Origin: Cinclus cinclus | Taxonomy: Eukaryota > Chordata > Aves > Passeriformes > Cinclidae | DNA length: 64,000 nucleotides | Assembly: GCF_963662255.1 (NCBI RefSeq) | Contig: NC_085047.1 | Location: 107,440,181 to 107,504,180 of the forward strand | Direction of reading: 5' to 3' | In this document: positions 25,501 through 38,984 of the stretch, one piece after another | Layout of the letters: each line of letters begins with the position of its first letter | How positions within the stretch are numbered: the stretch's first letter is position 1 | Program-made: the position numbers and the translations under genes | Notes under the pieces: generated by a model | The model's database searches: none | What the model saw: the letters and a program-made list of their open reading frames with translations, nothing else | Told to the model about the DNA's origin: nothing

Positions 25501-28500
25501 AAAAAGTAAAGAAAAAAATCATCTTTAAATGGCATGCAGAAGGTATTTATCATTTGATTTATTCTGATATTGTAGGCTGATACAGTACTAGCTTTAGCCA
25601 ATGTAATTATACCCAAGAAAACAGATTTACTGCATAAAAATGTCCTGGCCCAAAATGGTTTCATATGTTGCATACTAAATTTTGGTATGCCTTATTTAGC
25701 CATAATTCTATATCTGAATCTTACATCTGGAAGATCAAGTAACATAAACAAAACATATGTTGTTAGGAAGACAATACAAGTTATAAACCAAGTGCTATAT
25801 CCATTCATCTTTTTCAGAACTATGATAAACCTCCAGCTGATAACCTTGGATATGCTATAAATGCAGGAGAGATCTGTACTATTTTGAACCTGTGGATGAA
25901 CACAAAAGTATGAAGAAACAGAATGAGCTCAATTGCTGTTGCTAAAAGAAATTAAGTCTTTATGATAGCTGGATTTAAAGAGCCAGGAGCATTAACAAGC
26001 CTAAATGAAATGGCATTTTAATGTTAAAAATCAAATAGAGCCTCTAAATTCATACATATTATCAATACAATTATTCTCACTACTATCAATAACTGTTCTT
26101 GTTTCACTGTGTGTCTCCTCTCTGGAATATGTGTTTATCTTATTTTAATTTCTTGGAACTTGAAATATGTTTTCAAGTGTCTGCTGAGAAGCAAGCACGA
26201 TTTTCATGGTATGTGCAGCTTAATATTATACAAATACCAAAATATTACTGTTATTTAGCTAGTAGGTAAGGCGTACATTTTGAAATAGCATAAATTACAT
26301 TGCCTATATTAAACTTCATAGATTTAAGGCATCATGTGACAGCAGGGCCCTTGAACTGGGGACAGAAGTGGCTGAATTTGATTTAAAATCTCAGGCAGAG
26401 TTTTTTACTTCGCACAGATTTAAATATTTGTTAGATTGGAAACTTAAAACACTTTTGCAACCACAGACCCATCATGGTACTACTACTACCTATTCCAGTT
26501 GTTATCTAGAATTAATTGGATAGGAATTATTTTAACAATTCCACATGGTATATCTAATCCTTGGTGAAATCTACATGTTAATTAATTAAAAATAAATCAA
26601 ACTGTCCTCTCAAATTTTCAAACTTCTGCAAAGTACTATGTGAACTGATGTTGTAATTCACTTTAAGTAACTAATACTCCATTCTTGCCCCATCTATCTA
26701 ACACTAAAACATTTTTAAGACCCCTTGGTGATGAATCAAGAATAGTCTACAAAAAATACATGCTAGGACATGACTATTTTTTTTTAATTAGGCCCAGAAG
26801 AAACAGGCCTTTTTGTTCTCAAAAGGCTGTGCTCCTGAAACCGTCTTACAAACTACTCTGGTTTTAAACACAAAATATCTTCTCTGGGACAGCAGCAAAG
26901 GGAGTCCACTAGTGACAGGTCTAACTGGCAAGAGGCCACTGGGGTGAGCAGGAGCTATCCCACCAGGCACCCAGATTGATGTGCCCTACTTAGCTCATCT
27001 GAGATCCATCCAGCCTTAGGAGGGATGCAGAGGCCATAAGCAAATCTTTGCAAAACTTCTCTTCCTCTGCGGCTCTCCCCTGATATTTAATGAGAGGAAG
27101 CAGTTTTTGGGTGCTCAGTGAGACAAGAAAAAACCCCTGTGTTAATCAGTGTGGCTGAAGCACCTCAGCCAAAATGGTTTGACACTAGGTAAGTAAAACC
27201 TTGGGACCTTGGGGCAGTGAAGTCCACGGCAGTGCTGCCATCCTCCTCATTCATTTCTCAATAGTGCCACAAACATCTACCCATCAGAAGATTGCATTTT
27301 CCCTTCCACTGTAACAATCAGATACAGAAATGCTTATGGTTTAATTTACAGATAATAGGAACCTTATGAAAGATTCCAAAAGTTTCATTCAAAAGCATTC
27401 TGTGTGAGTTATTGCTTCACTTAACGACTACCAATTCTTTGTGTTCATATCAGATATTAGCCTGATTCAGGCAGAAATTTGGCATGTCTAAAGTAGTTTT
27501 AAACACCAGATTTAGACTTCATTCCCAAATAACTATCACAATACTTTTAGCAAAATTGAACACACAATACAAATTTTGTAACTTATCACTTTGAGGAAAT
27601 CACACAAAAATTACTTGGAAGTAGATTTTGAAGCTGTTTTAATTTAATCCAAGGGCCAGAGTGACAACAATGAAAGTCCAAAATAACTATAACATGTTTA
27701 TGAATAAAATTAGGTGATTGAACTACACTTTTCTTTATTTTTTCCTCTAAATCTGATGGCACTTCTATAATGAATAGTTTGTAGATGAGCTCTATATGTA
27801 TATATATTATACTTCATTGAAAGCAACAGATGAAAAAACTTTACCTTTGTAAACAGAGACTTTTGCAGACACTGAAGTGCATGAAGAATGCAACCCCTCA
27901 ATTTAACTTCTTACAGAATTCTCATGCTTAAGGTATTTCTTAGAAATAAAGACTTACATCCCTAAATTAAACTAAAATAAACCACCACACTATATTTTAG
28001 AACTTCTAGGGTTTTGGACAAAGAAAAAATAATTAGTGTTTCCTAACGTTGCGTTATGTCAAAACTTGAGTAATATACTTTATTAGTAAAGAAGAGCATC
28101 TGGAAAAGCTAAGTCCATATTGAACATTTGGGAACGGTTGGATGATTAAAGTACTAGCAAATATCGAAGAAAATATTTCTTTCTCCATTATTCATTATTG
28201 ATTGAGTTTATTTCCTTTAATTTTCTTCTTTTTAGTCCCCCACTAGAGCTCATTTAAGAGTGAAATGTTTTGATATTTTTGGAAGAAATGGAGATGGTGG
28301 AAAAGAATAAACTAGCCCTCAGGGAAGGAGAAAGGATAAAGTAAGCTTCATTCAGCTGCTTTAATGTCTGCATTAACAGACAATAAAAGACCTTTAAAAA
28401 AATGCAGTGAATTTAGATCTTAGTGGATGGAATTACAATGAACGTAATGGTTCTCTCACCTGAACACCTGAGCCAATCTTTCTCCTTAAATGAGAGCCCA

Positions 28501-28854
28501 TCCCTGCTTTTCTTATCACTGTTTCCACAAACACATTAGTTCAGACTTTAAAATATATCTTTCCAAAATAATCAACATAACATGCAACAGTATATATCTG
28601 TGTGTCTGTGTCAATTTTAATAGGTTATTCCCCTTTTATTTTTTGTATGATCTTGTCTATGGGTATTCAGTTGTTTAATATCTTAAATCCCCATTTCTAT
28701 TACGATTCTAAGGCATTGTACACAATCTGGTCTGTTTTTTTTTAAAACCTGTGCAATGGAATCCTGAGTGCTTGCAGAATGAATAGAGGCACATGCAGGT
28801 GATGCTACAGCAGACAGTGTCTGTAGCAAGGACTTGAAACACTTCAATACCTGC
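16553..28854. other. Intron 44 sequence, 12 kb without recognised elements
   Basis: The longest repeat-poor stretch in the window. It contains only homopolymer T runs (18306, 19049, 21069) and an (AAAG)n near 22272. Slightly GC-richer patches occur at 18.02-18.30, 23.9-24.3 and 26.8-27.25 kb. No frame over 91 codons and no domain. Confidence 0.6.
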
Positions 28855-28935
28855 ACCCTGAGCTGTGTCAGATAAAGCAGTGCCAGCAGGTGCAGGAAGG
28901 TGATCTCTCTGGTCAGTCCTGGTGAGACACATATG
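28855..28935 (+). mobile_element. Short CR1 internal fragment
   Basis: GCAGTGCCAGCAGGTGCAGG, AAGGTGATCT and GGTCAGTCCTGGTGAGACAC resemble the CR1 segment just upstream of the 3' UTR, where the consensus reads roughly 'gtactcagccctggtgagg'. Similarity does not extend past about 28935, and no tail follows. It could be an older copy cut at both ends. Confidence 0.5.
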
Positions 28936-31900
28936 GGATTTTGGCCATTTGCATTAAGCCTTCTGTACTTCTTATCTCTGTATTTGGCATCCTCTTAATA
29001 TTGCTAATAAGTGTAGGCTAAAAACACTTAGGAGCAACACTATACTACTTGTTATTAAGAAATCTCTTTTACTGGATGAAAATAATTAATTTAATTTGCC
29101 ATGGCCCACAAGAGTGGACCTTTCTTTATCAAGTGTTTTTAAGCAATCCGTGACCTTATTAAGTCTTTTTTTCTCCAAATATATCTTGAGTAAAAGTTGT
29201 GAAATTCACCATTAAGGCAGATTTACCTTTTCATAAAATGTAACATGATAAAACAGCAGGAAAGTTCATGCCCTAAATTGTTACTGCACAAAAGAATCAA
29301 ACCCGTTCAAAATCAGTGAAAAAGGAAAAAAAGCAAACTGCAAGTAACAATACCTAAGAGGTACAGACCTATTAGTTTCACTGGACAATATGTTAGGCAG
29401 CTGCTGAGAGTTTACATTGGTGATCTGACTTTAGAAATAAGTGGCTCCATTTCAGTGGTTGCCCTGAATCCTTGATTCAGGACATTCATTAGATGAAGTT
29501 TCAGAAAACAAATCTACTGAAATGGAATTGAGGATTCCTGGATTCAGAGCTGGAGGACATCCAGTTATGTTTCTTCACTGGCAGAAGGGGATAGTAGCAC
29601 AGAATAACACATCCTTGCTGTCTGACAGGGAAGAACTGACTGCACAATTTTCCAACAATAACAACAGGAGAAAACAAGAAACTTTTCTTCTTCACCTCGG
29701 ATCACATATACCATTCCATTTCCTTTCTGCCTCCCTTCTCAACAGAAAAGAACAAACAAACCAGGGTTAAACCTTGCTGAGGTCAAGTGGACAGTGTGGG
29801 TTTTCTGCAAGGGAAAGCAAACACAGTGATTCTCCTCGGGCCAAATGAGCAACCTCAATTCCTTCTCACCATAGAAAGCAAACAGGGAACAAGCAAGCCC
29901 AAAACCCTACCTCAGCCATGGTATCTAACACTGACAAGCCATAAATTTCACACTCCACAGAAAAACAAGTTTTTCTCACAGAAGGAAGCTGTGGGACCAG
30001 AAGTCCACTGAGGCAATTCAGAAGGAAATACTAATGATTATTTCAGTGTTCTTTGAAAAACAGTTGACTACAAGAGCCTGAAATATTTTCTGTGGTGAAA
30101 TCTCACATGTACCTCCCCCAAAAAATTATGACATCAAGCAGTTGATGTGGATGAATCAGTAGAATCTGAAAAGGAATTTCATGCATATCCACTCTTCTGC
30201 CACAATACCAGGGAGTCCTCAATCTTGTTCTTGCAAAATGATTTGTTTTCTTATGCCGCTAGAAACTAGTTGAGAATTCTCCTAGAAACATAAATGTATA
30301 CATCCTTTGAAGAAGAGTCAATCAAACTCAATTGCTTATCCTTATGTAGTGATAAACCATATCTTAAAATAAGTAATACAACAGTTTTAGCTCTTCCTAT
30401 AAACATTTTATATCAGCACATAGCTTAACTATTACAAAATAGCAGAGTAGATAATGTTTTTCAAGAAAAAACTAAGTGCAGACTTGGTGGTAAAATACAC
30501 AAAACCAGAATGCAATTTAATGCATTAAATTTTACTTTCAAAATAAGTTAATAAATATAAAAATTAAAATTAATGAATTCCCACATTAGCTGTTCAAGAG
30601 GAGTGTGGAAGAATCCTTCACAGTGCCCAAGAAAGGTGTGATCATGAGACTATCAATAAAGGAAATAGATGGTATTGAGTTACTTAATCAAATTAGTGCA
30701 TTTGAAGCAGAATGTGAAATTTTCTGAGCTTTAAGGATTTACAGTGATCCCAGGTTGAGAGTTACAGCCACTACAACTCTGCATAAAAATAATGCTGACC
30801 AGAGAAGGACAAGATGGGGAAGAAACACAACAGACTCAAATCACAAAACCGAGGCCAAGGAGAAGCACCTACTTGTTTCAGCCGACAGTTTCTTAATTAA
30901 TTATCATGATACAAAAACACAACACTCTATTAGTCTAAATCAAAGTATACTTCAAAAGCTGTAGCTAGAGACTGTTTTTAATAACCAGGGAAAAAGAAAT
31001 ATTGTGCCAAATTAACTATGCAACCGGAATCTGGAGAACATAAGAAAAAGCAGTTATGACAAAAGTCTGCATTTATGGAAAGGCTGTAAGAACTAAACCA
31101 CCCTTTTGACCGCTAATTCAGCTGAACTAAATCAGACTTGAAAAGGGTATTTGGTTATTTAAATGCTACTTTATTATTAACTTTTTTTATTTTTTTAAAG
31201 GAAATCTATCTCCTTTGACCTCTTATCTTAAACTTACTGTAAAATCAACAGGGATAACTACCAGGCTAAGCTACCTTTATCCCTACATAAGGTATGGGTA
31301 TCTTTATCCTCCCATAAGGCAAAATTGCTCTATATGTCTACAACATTTGCCAAACAAAAAGATACCTTAAGCATAGTGAAGCTGTAGTGAATAAAAAATA
31401 ACCCAGGAGGATAGTGAATTTAGGTATTTTTAAATGACATATTTAATTTTGTATTTTAATGCAACAAAAGGCAAATAAGTAAAACATTATCATTGTCCTC
31501 CAGTATTTTCCATCACTCTGAAACAAAATGGTGTTAAATTAACATGGTATTGTATTTTACATTTATTAAATTTTATTACTCAAAGATAAAACTATATTCA
31601 GAAGCAGCTGTGCTACTCAGCTTGCTAAATAATTGAATTTAGCTTTGCCACTTCTCAGCCTGTAGCACATGTGTTATATAGACAGAGAGATCCAAGGACA
31701 GGGACAAAATGAAGAAGCTTTTAAATATGAAGCACAAAATATGAGAAGAAATTCAAGGAAAAATAGTACATATGTTGTCAAGATCCAGCAAACAATTGTG
31801 TCAAACAGCATGTGAAAAACTGGCTTGGTCAGAAGAGGAAAAGGCACTGCCTGTAAGCTGCAGCACCACAGTTTATACCTAATCGTTCTCCTCCATTCCA

Positions 31901-33253
31901 TGAACAACCTCGTTGATAACTGTCAAATCTAGAATCCTTCTCACTTAGAAACCATAAACTTAGAGCAACTCAAAGCAATTCAAAACATTGCAGAAATTGT
32001 TTTGAAAACTCAGCAACATGATGGTAGCAAATTTTTGGTTTTATTGACATATCCCACTACTTAAAACACATTAAAGTACCTGGAGTCAACAACTGAAACA
32101 GCTCACCCCTAGCTTTCTTCAGTGGAATTGTGCATCTTCCAGGACCAATTAATTCCCGAGATAATGTATTTCCTACTAATTATATCGTCATCAGTCAAGC
32201 TTCTTTTATTCTGAACTCAGCAGTGACTAAATATGTTCAGAGAGCGAAATGATGGCATTACAAATATATTAGACAAATGTCAGCCCACTAACCTGTGAGA
32301 TAGATACCATGGATCTGGTAACTGCAGTTTAAGAAGACCAGTAGCCTTTCCTTAGGATTTTTTCAAGCATATCCATCTGTTGTTAACATCTTTAAATGAA
32401 TGCCATTCAGATATCACATCAGGTATTATTTTAATATAAGATATATGCAGGATTTAAGGTAGTGTAAAATTGCATTATTGGCCAGAATCAGATGCCAAAA
32501 TTCCAATTAGAAACTTGAAAGAGATATAAATGTTTAAATAAGACCTTTTCCCTTTCTACAATATTGCAACTTTTACTCTATTATTTTATGCTCAACTCCT
32601 AAGGACTTTTAGTTTTATAACCATCTAATTTTATAACTAACAAAGGTATACTACAGTATAATCTGCCTGCTGTTAGTATATGCTTATACATGCAGTTGCA
32701 AGGCATATAATTTGAGACCTAATTATTTGTAGGATTCTTGAACAAATCAGAGGAGATAATCTAAAATTAAACAAAGAAATCAAAACCCAAATTCAACAAA
32801 ATATTTGTGGTGAGAAAGACTACTTTAAAGAATCAGGTCCATGAAAAAAACCTGCACTTTTGGGGAACAGACCTACACATCTTAGAAGAGGTATTCATTT
32901 AGTATCCCAATGTGCAAGTATTAAGGATTTCTCCCCCAAAATTTGATATAATGATTCATGAAAAAAAGAACACTTTGGTGAAGAAAACTAAGATTCTGTT
33001 CAGTTCAATGATCTTTAGGTAGGTGGATTTGCCTGCTCATAAGAAGTTCCCTGCAGATGTTTGACCCTACTTCCAATATATTCTGGAACTTGTATTTTCA
33101 GTAGTTTAAGTAAAACAAACACTTAACTGGAAAAATCATATTTTAAAAATTAAGTAAATACAGATAAATATATTTTAAATTACTACTATACCTATATAGT
33201 AAAAATTATTGATTCATCTTAGGCAACTGTGTCCCCACCTCAAACAGACAAAA
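28936..33253. other. Intron 44 sequence, nothing recognised
   Basis: AT-rich. Open frames of 64-82 codons are scattered on both strands without recognisable motifs. Confidence 0.6.
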
Positions 33254-34056
33254 TGACAAAATTTACTGAATTGGAAGGCACCTATCAAGAACATTGAGTT
33301 GAACTCCTAGACCTGAGCACAATACCCCAAAGATCATATTATGTGCCCAAGAGCATTGTCCAAACCCTTCCTGAGATCTGGCAGGCTTAGTACTCTGACT
33401 CTGTCCCTGGGGATCCTGTTTTAGTGCCGAACCACCCTATGGGTGAAGAACATTTTCCTGATATCCACCTCAAATCTCCCCTCACTTAGCTTCATGCTAT
33501 TGCTTTGAATCCCATCAAAGGTCATGAGAGTGAAGAGATGAGTACTTGCTCCTTTACTTTCCCCCCATGAGGGTATTGAAGATCTGTCACTGGTCACCCC
33601 AGAGCAGAGATCAGTGCCTGCTCCTCCTCTTCCCCTCACAGGGAAGTTGTGGCTGCACTGAGGTCTCCCCTCAGTCTCCTCCAGGCTGAACAAACCCAGT
33701 GCCCTCAGCCCTTCTGCACACGGCTTCCCCTCAAGGAAATTCACCATCCTCATGGCCTCTTCCAGAGACTCTTTAGTAGTTTAATGTCTTTTTTTTGTAT
33801 CGTGGCACCCCAAAGTGCCCCCATCACTGGAGGTGAGGCTGCCCCAGCCCAGAGCAGAGCAGGACAATCCCCTCCCGTGCCCCTCTGGCCGTGCTGTCCC
33901 TGATGCCCCAGGACACGCTTGGCCCTCCTGGCTGCCAGGGCACTGCTGGCTCAGATTCAACTTTCCATCCACCAGGACCCCCGGGTGCCTTTCCACAACA
34001 TTGCTCTTCACCCTCTCGTTCCCCAGTCTATACTCACAACCATGGTTGCATATAGG
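33254..34056 (-). mobile_element. CR1 LINE 3' fragment, about 0.8 kb
   Basis: The plus strand starts at the 3' end (ACTGAATTGGAAGGCACC, CATTGAGTTGAACTCC) and proceeds through GGGTGAAGAACATTTTCCTG, CACTGGTCACCCCAGAGCAG, GAGGTCTCCCCTCAGTCTCC, GGCTGAACAAACCCAGTGCC and CTCCTGGCTGCCAGGGCACT. It ends near CCCCAGTCTATACTC. This is the reverse complement of a CR1 3' region with its upstream UTR part. The short open frames on both strands here are by-products. Confidence 0.92.
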
Positions 34057-35445
34057 TAGGATAGAAACCTGCAAAATTTCCTAATATTGTACAGGCAAAA
34101 GACAATATAGTTAAGTTCTTCTCTACAGAAGGGAATTACAACACTGTAGGAAAAAAAAATAGCTTTAGAAAGTGATTTAGCTAAATCAATGCAAGTTCAT
34201 CTGTGGATAATGATGGCTTATATTTACTTTTCCTAAATTGTTATAAGACCTCTTCTCCAAACTAAGATTGTCTACACAAGGGGGCTGATCAAATTTATCT
34301 GAGTTCATTCAATTTTCTTGAGTACACAGGTTTAATGGACTCCATTGTCACTAGTTATATAATGAGGGAAGAGCAACACTAAAGAAAAAGAGCGTGCTCT
34401 ACAAACCAGCAATTAAATGTCAATATTATTCTCCTTGCTGGCAATAACCGTGTTTTCATATCTAGACAACTATGGTCACATTTAAATTAAAGGTCATGTT
34501 AAAATGCTCCAAAATGCAAAGATTTTGCAAGTAGAAGAAATACTGTTGGTACCTGAATATCCTGAGGAGGCAAATGCCCCAGTGATGGGCAACAAACTTG
34601 TGTGGTGCAACATGTCAAGGGATGGATTGCATAGAAACAGTAAGACTTTTGCTGCCCTGGCACGACTTGATTTTTTTCTGCTGCGCATATGCAGGAGTAT
34701 AAATAGCAGAAAATAGTGGTTCTGAGAGAAGGAAATCTTAACAGAGGTTCTTTTACATGCATTAGTCCCCAGGAAGGTAAGATTACGGTCAAGGCAAGAC
34801 TGTTAATATTTTGTATTTGTAGGCAGAATTGAAACCACTAAATAAATGGCATTTGTTAGACACCAGCATTAAACCTGCTGTAAGGCAGAAAAGTTATAGT
34901 GGGAGAATAAGTTTTCTGTAGTTCAATTTTACTTGCAATTTTAGTTTTCTGTATTAAATCAAGGATTTGGTAATATCTGAACAAATGTATGATCAATTAA
35001 TTATAGAGAATTGGGCTAATCTTCTCTTGAATCCCTTTTAGGCTTATCTTCTATTCAACTGTTGTCTCAAGTAGTTTAAATAAATTATATGCTAAGACTT
35101 CTTAGAATTACCCATTTTTATCAGGATTTCATTTTCTGCAATATTTACTTTGTATATCAGTAAAATAGTAGTTTTCATCTTGTAGTGTTTCCTAAATCGC
35201 ATTTTTCTCTAGGAGATTATTGGATGTATGAGGAAATCCACTAAAAGCATGTCAGTCTCTAAAAGAGTGATTACTTTCAAACCAGTTATTTAACAAATTA
35301 TTTTACTTTTAATAGAGTTTTGGACTGGTTATGTCAGTATCATGCAGAATTAGAACTGGAACCAGATTGTGCTTACACAAAAGGATGACAGCCTAGAACA
35401 AAGCACTGGCCACATCACAATAGCCACTCTACTCCAAGTTTGGTC
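34057..35445. other. Intron 44 sequence between two minus-strand CR1 copies
   Basis: No repeat was recognised. A cluster of overlapping frames at 34494-34792 on both strands has no domain. Confidence 0.6.
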
Positions 35446-35660
35446 TCATGGAATCATAGAATCATTAAGGCTGGAAAAGACCTCCAAGACAATTGAGCCC
35501 AACCTTTGACCGAACACCACCTTCTCAACTAAACCATAGCACAAAGTGCCATGTCAAGTCAGTTCTTGAACACTTCCAGGGATGGCAACTCCACCACCTC
35601 CCCAGGCAGCCCTTTTCAATGCCTGAACACCTTTCCAATGGAGAAATTAGATCTTTAACT
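35446..35660 (-). mobile_element. CR1 LINE 3' fragment with intact tail repeat
   Basis: The plus strand begins with the reversed tail CATGGAATCATAGAATCATT, then AAGGCTGGAAAAGACCTCCA, TGAGCCCAACC, CTAAACCATAGC, CTTCCAGGGATGGCAACTCC and CACCTCCCCAGGCAGCCC. It decays after CCTGAACACC. The tail and low divergence make this one of the younger-looking CR1 copies in the window. Confidence 0.93.
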
Positions 35661-37719
35661 CAGTCTGTGGTTCTCTCTGAATGTTGTTAGTGAGCTGCAG
35701 AAAGTAGCAGATGCTGACAAAAAGTAGAAGGAAGGTCAAACAGAAGCTTGAAAACAAAAAGGATGCTGGAAATGCTCCCAATTCCTCTTCTAAATGTTCT
35801 TGATTCTTTTACCAAGGACAACAAAAAGTAACAACTTCTTCCCAGCAAGTTGTTAGCTAATTGACATTTGTTGGTACAGTTGATAACTCTTTCAGAAATC
35901 AAAGCAAAGAGTTCAGTTTCAGTATCTGAAAAGATTAAGCCTTTGTATTGTAGCTAAAAGAAGGCGAGGCAGAATTTTTCAGGTAGTTTAAATTATATTA
36001 CATATTTGTGTATTATATCTTAGCAGTGGAACAAAAGCCATTTGAATGCGCCCCCACTGGAGACACAGCATTCGGTCTTTCACCTTGGCAGCTACATCTT
36101 CATCATGCACTTATTTATGTGCAAGGGCAGCAGCAGGACAGATCTGGTGCATTCTTATAAAAAACCTAAAATGAACTTTCTTGCAGATTTCCAAGACAGC
36201 ATTTTTGAAACAACATTAATCTTTCTTTCGAGATGACATGTTTTCTGGCACCTAGTGCTCTTATTTTCCTCTTTGTTGCAGCATACATATCTAAAATGTT
36301 TAAAATAAAATCTTTCAGCAATTGCAGTGAAGCATACCCTTCGTACTATAGAGTTTCTGAAGTTTTGTTGCTAATATTTATTTAAGAAAGGTACAGCTCA
36401 GAGCTACCAAAGTGGAATGTAAAATAAAACTAGTCCAGAAATAGATCATTCAGATATCTGAGTACCTTGTCTGGTTTTGTGTTTTTTCCTACACACAGCA
36501 CTGCTAGCACACTTCCCCTTGGTCAAAGGTCCTTCCATGCTCAATCAATTTTATGGCTTCTGCACTTATAAGATAAAAAAAAAAGGCCATAGGAAGATAT
36601 TATTATGTCCTTTTGTTGATAACACAGTTCAGTTCCTCACTGCCATCTCTGGAATGAGGTTCCTGTAGCTGAGGAGGAGGGCTGGCAGAGAATCTCTGCA
36701 CCCTCCCCACTCTTTCATGTTCCAAGACAGCTACATTTTTAGAGGGCACCCTAAAACTGGGCTTGGAGGAGAAATTCAAGCACAGTAAACTTCAGTACAA
36801 TGAAGGTTCAATTCTTCACAGTCACTTAGCACTGGAAGGAGATGGTATACTTATACCTAATTTTTACATGAATGAATACTTTATACTCATCAATTAGTGT
36901 ATCACCAGTAGAAATGCACAAGCTTTTATTTAAAGAAAATGATACAGGAATCGTCTGGCAATTCTGTTAGAATTTGGTCTATGTTATATAGTATGTTTAA
37001 CTTTAGTGGCATGCAAACATGCCACTTTATTACTAGATTTTTTCGCTGTCTTCGATTAGATGAAGAACAATTGTAGATGAGGAAGTCATCCCTTAAAACC
37101 TGGTGTTTAGCTACAAACACGAGGAATGAGAAAAAAATATCTCTTAGAAGTTAGTCTTCCTCAGCTGTAGTACATGACTGTGCAACAGCAAAAATAAAGT
37201 TCACTATTTCACCAGTAAATATTATCCCCATGAAATATAAGCTCAAAGGATGAGGTTAGTAATCCTGCCTCTGACATTTAAACAGTTTTGTTGTATCAAA
37301 CAAATATGGTTTCAGTTTCTTTGTGAAGCAGCAATGCTAATACTTGTCTACTTTCCCCACTGGTATTGTGAGGATAAATGTATTGTCATAAAGGTCTTTG
37401 AAAAGGAAAAGATGCAAGCATTTTTATTGACGCTCTACTTTCCAATCCACTAGAGTATATTAAAAATAATTTCACTATTGTCAAGCGTAACCTCTACCAA
37501 TACGTATTTCTCAATTTACCAGTCCTTCTTCCTACAAATTGAAAAGAGAAAACAGCTCAGCAAGTATATTCTCTAGCCAACACTGCTAGTACACAAAGGA
37601 TAAAATCTGTTGCTGAACATGACCAAAACAATTTTTGCTAAGCATAGCTGGTCCAGTTTGCCTTGCAATTACTTTCTTGCAAAAATACCCAAATGACTTA
37701 GAGATTTGATCATCAATCA
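35661..37719. other. Intron 44 sequence between CR1 copies
   Basis: AT-rich. It holds an A run at about 36567 and nothing else I can name. Confidence 0.6.
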
Positions 37720-38984
37720 AATTAGTTATGGCTGAATATGGAAAACAAAGACATGATTGGCAACAGACTGCATGGCTTTACTAAGGGCAAATCATACCTA
37801 ACAATTTTTGCTGACCTTCTATGATGAGGCTACAGCTTTGATAGGTAGAGACAGAACAACCGACATCATCTACCCTGACATATGTAAAGCCTTTGACACT
37901 CCTCCATGAACATCTTTGTCTCCAAACTGGAGATGCACGGATGTGATATATGCACCACTTGGTTACTGGAAGGCCAGACTCTGAGACTGGTGGTCAATGG
38001 CTCATTGCCCACATGAAGACCAGTGTTGAGTGGTGTCCCTCAGGGGTCGGTACTGTAGACAATACTGTTCAATATCTGTGTCACCAACACAAACAGAGGG
38101 ATCAAGTGTACCCTAAGCATCTTCACTGACAACATCGAGCTGTGTGGGACATTCAACATCCTGGAGGGAAGGAATATCATCCAGAGAGACCTTGAAAAGT
38201 TTGGGAGGTGGGCCAATGCAAACCTTGTAAAGTTCAATAAAACAAAGTGCAAGGTCCTATATCTGGGTTGGAGAAACCACAGGACACACCTACAGACTGA
38301 GCAGAAAAGTGATTGAGAGAAGCCCTGAGTAGAAAGTCCTGGGGGTTTGGGTGATGATTGACAAAAACTCAACATGAGACAACAATGTGTGCTCACAGCC
38401 CAGAAAGCCACATGTGTCCTGGGCTGCATCCAGAGGAGTGTGGCCAGCAGGTTGAGGTGGATCTTTCCCTCTGCTCTGCTCTTGTGAGATCCCACCTCGA
38501 GTACAGTGTCTGGTTCTGGTGTCCCCAACATAAGCTGTTGGAGCAAGTCTGGACGAGAGTGACAAAGTTGTTAAGAGGACTGGAGCACCTCCCCTTTGAA
38601 GACAGGCTGAGCAAGTAGGGGCTGTTCAGCCTGGAGAATAGAGGTTGCATGGAGACCTCACAGTAACCTTCCAGTATCAGAAGGGGACCTACAGGGAAGA
38701 TGGACCTTTTATCATGAACTATCGTGATAGGACAAGGAGAAGTGGGTACAATAGAAAATGGAGGAATTTAGGGTAGACATTAAGAAATTCTTTACTGTGA
38801 GGGTGGTGAGGCACTGGAACAGGTTGCCCAGAGAAGTTATGAGAACCCCAGCCCTGGAACTGCTCAAAGCCAGGTTGGATGAAGCCTTGAATAATCTGGT
38901 CTAGTAGAAAGTGTCCCAGCCCATGGAAGTGTGATTTAAATGAAATTATTTTCACTCCAATGTTTAACACTCTATGATTCTGTG
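37720..38984 (+). mobile_element. CR1 LINE with decayed reverse-transcriptase coding region
   Basis: The longest CR1 copy here, about 1.26 kb, covers the end of ORF2 and the whole 3' UTR to the tail TCTATGATTCTGTG. In one frame, codons at 38029-38055 read SGVPQGSVL, a conserved CR1 reverse-transcriptase motif. A stop codon follows at once (38056-38058), and then TILFNICVTNT. A little further on, the catalytic FADD box is represented by FTDN, losing the last acidic residue. The 3' half includes TACTGTGAGGGTGGTGAGGC and CTGGAACAGGTTGCCCAGAG. The element is 5'-truncated and cannot encode an active enzyme. The start is approximate. Confidence 0.92.

Noticed and set aside
38040..38650. Several overlapping frames of 85-168 codons on both strands
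   Set aside because: They are shadow frames of the CR1 copy at 37720-38984. The real coding remnant is the broken plus-strand reverse-transcriptase frame.
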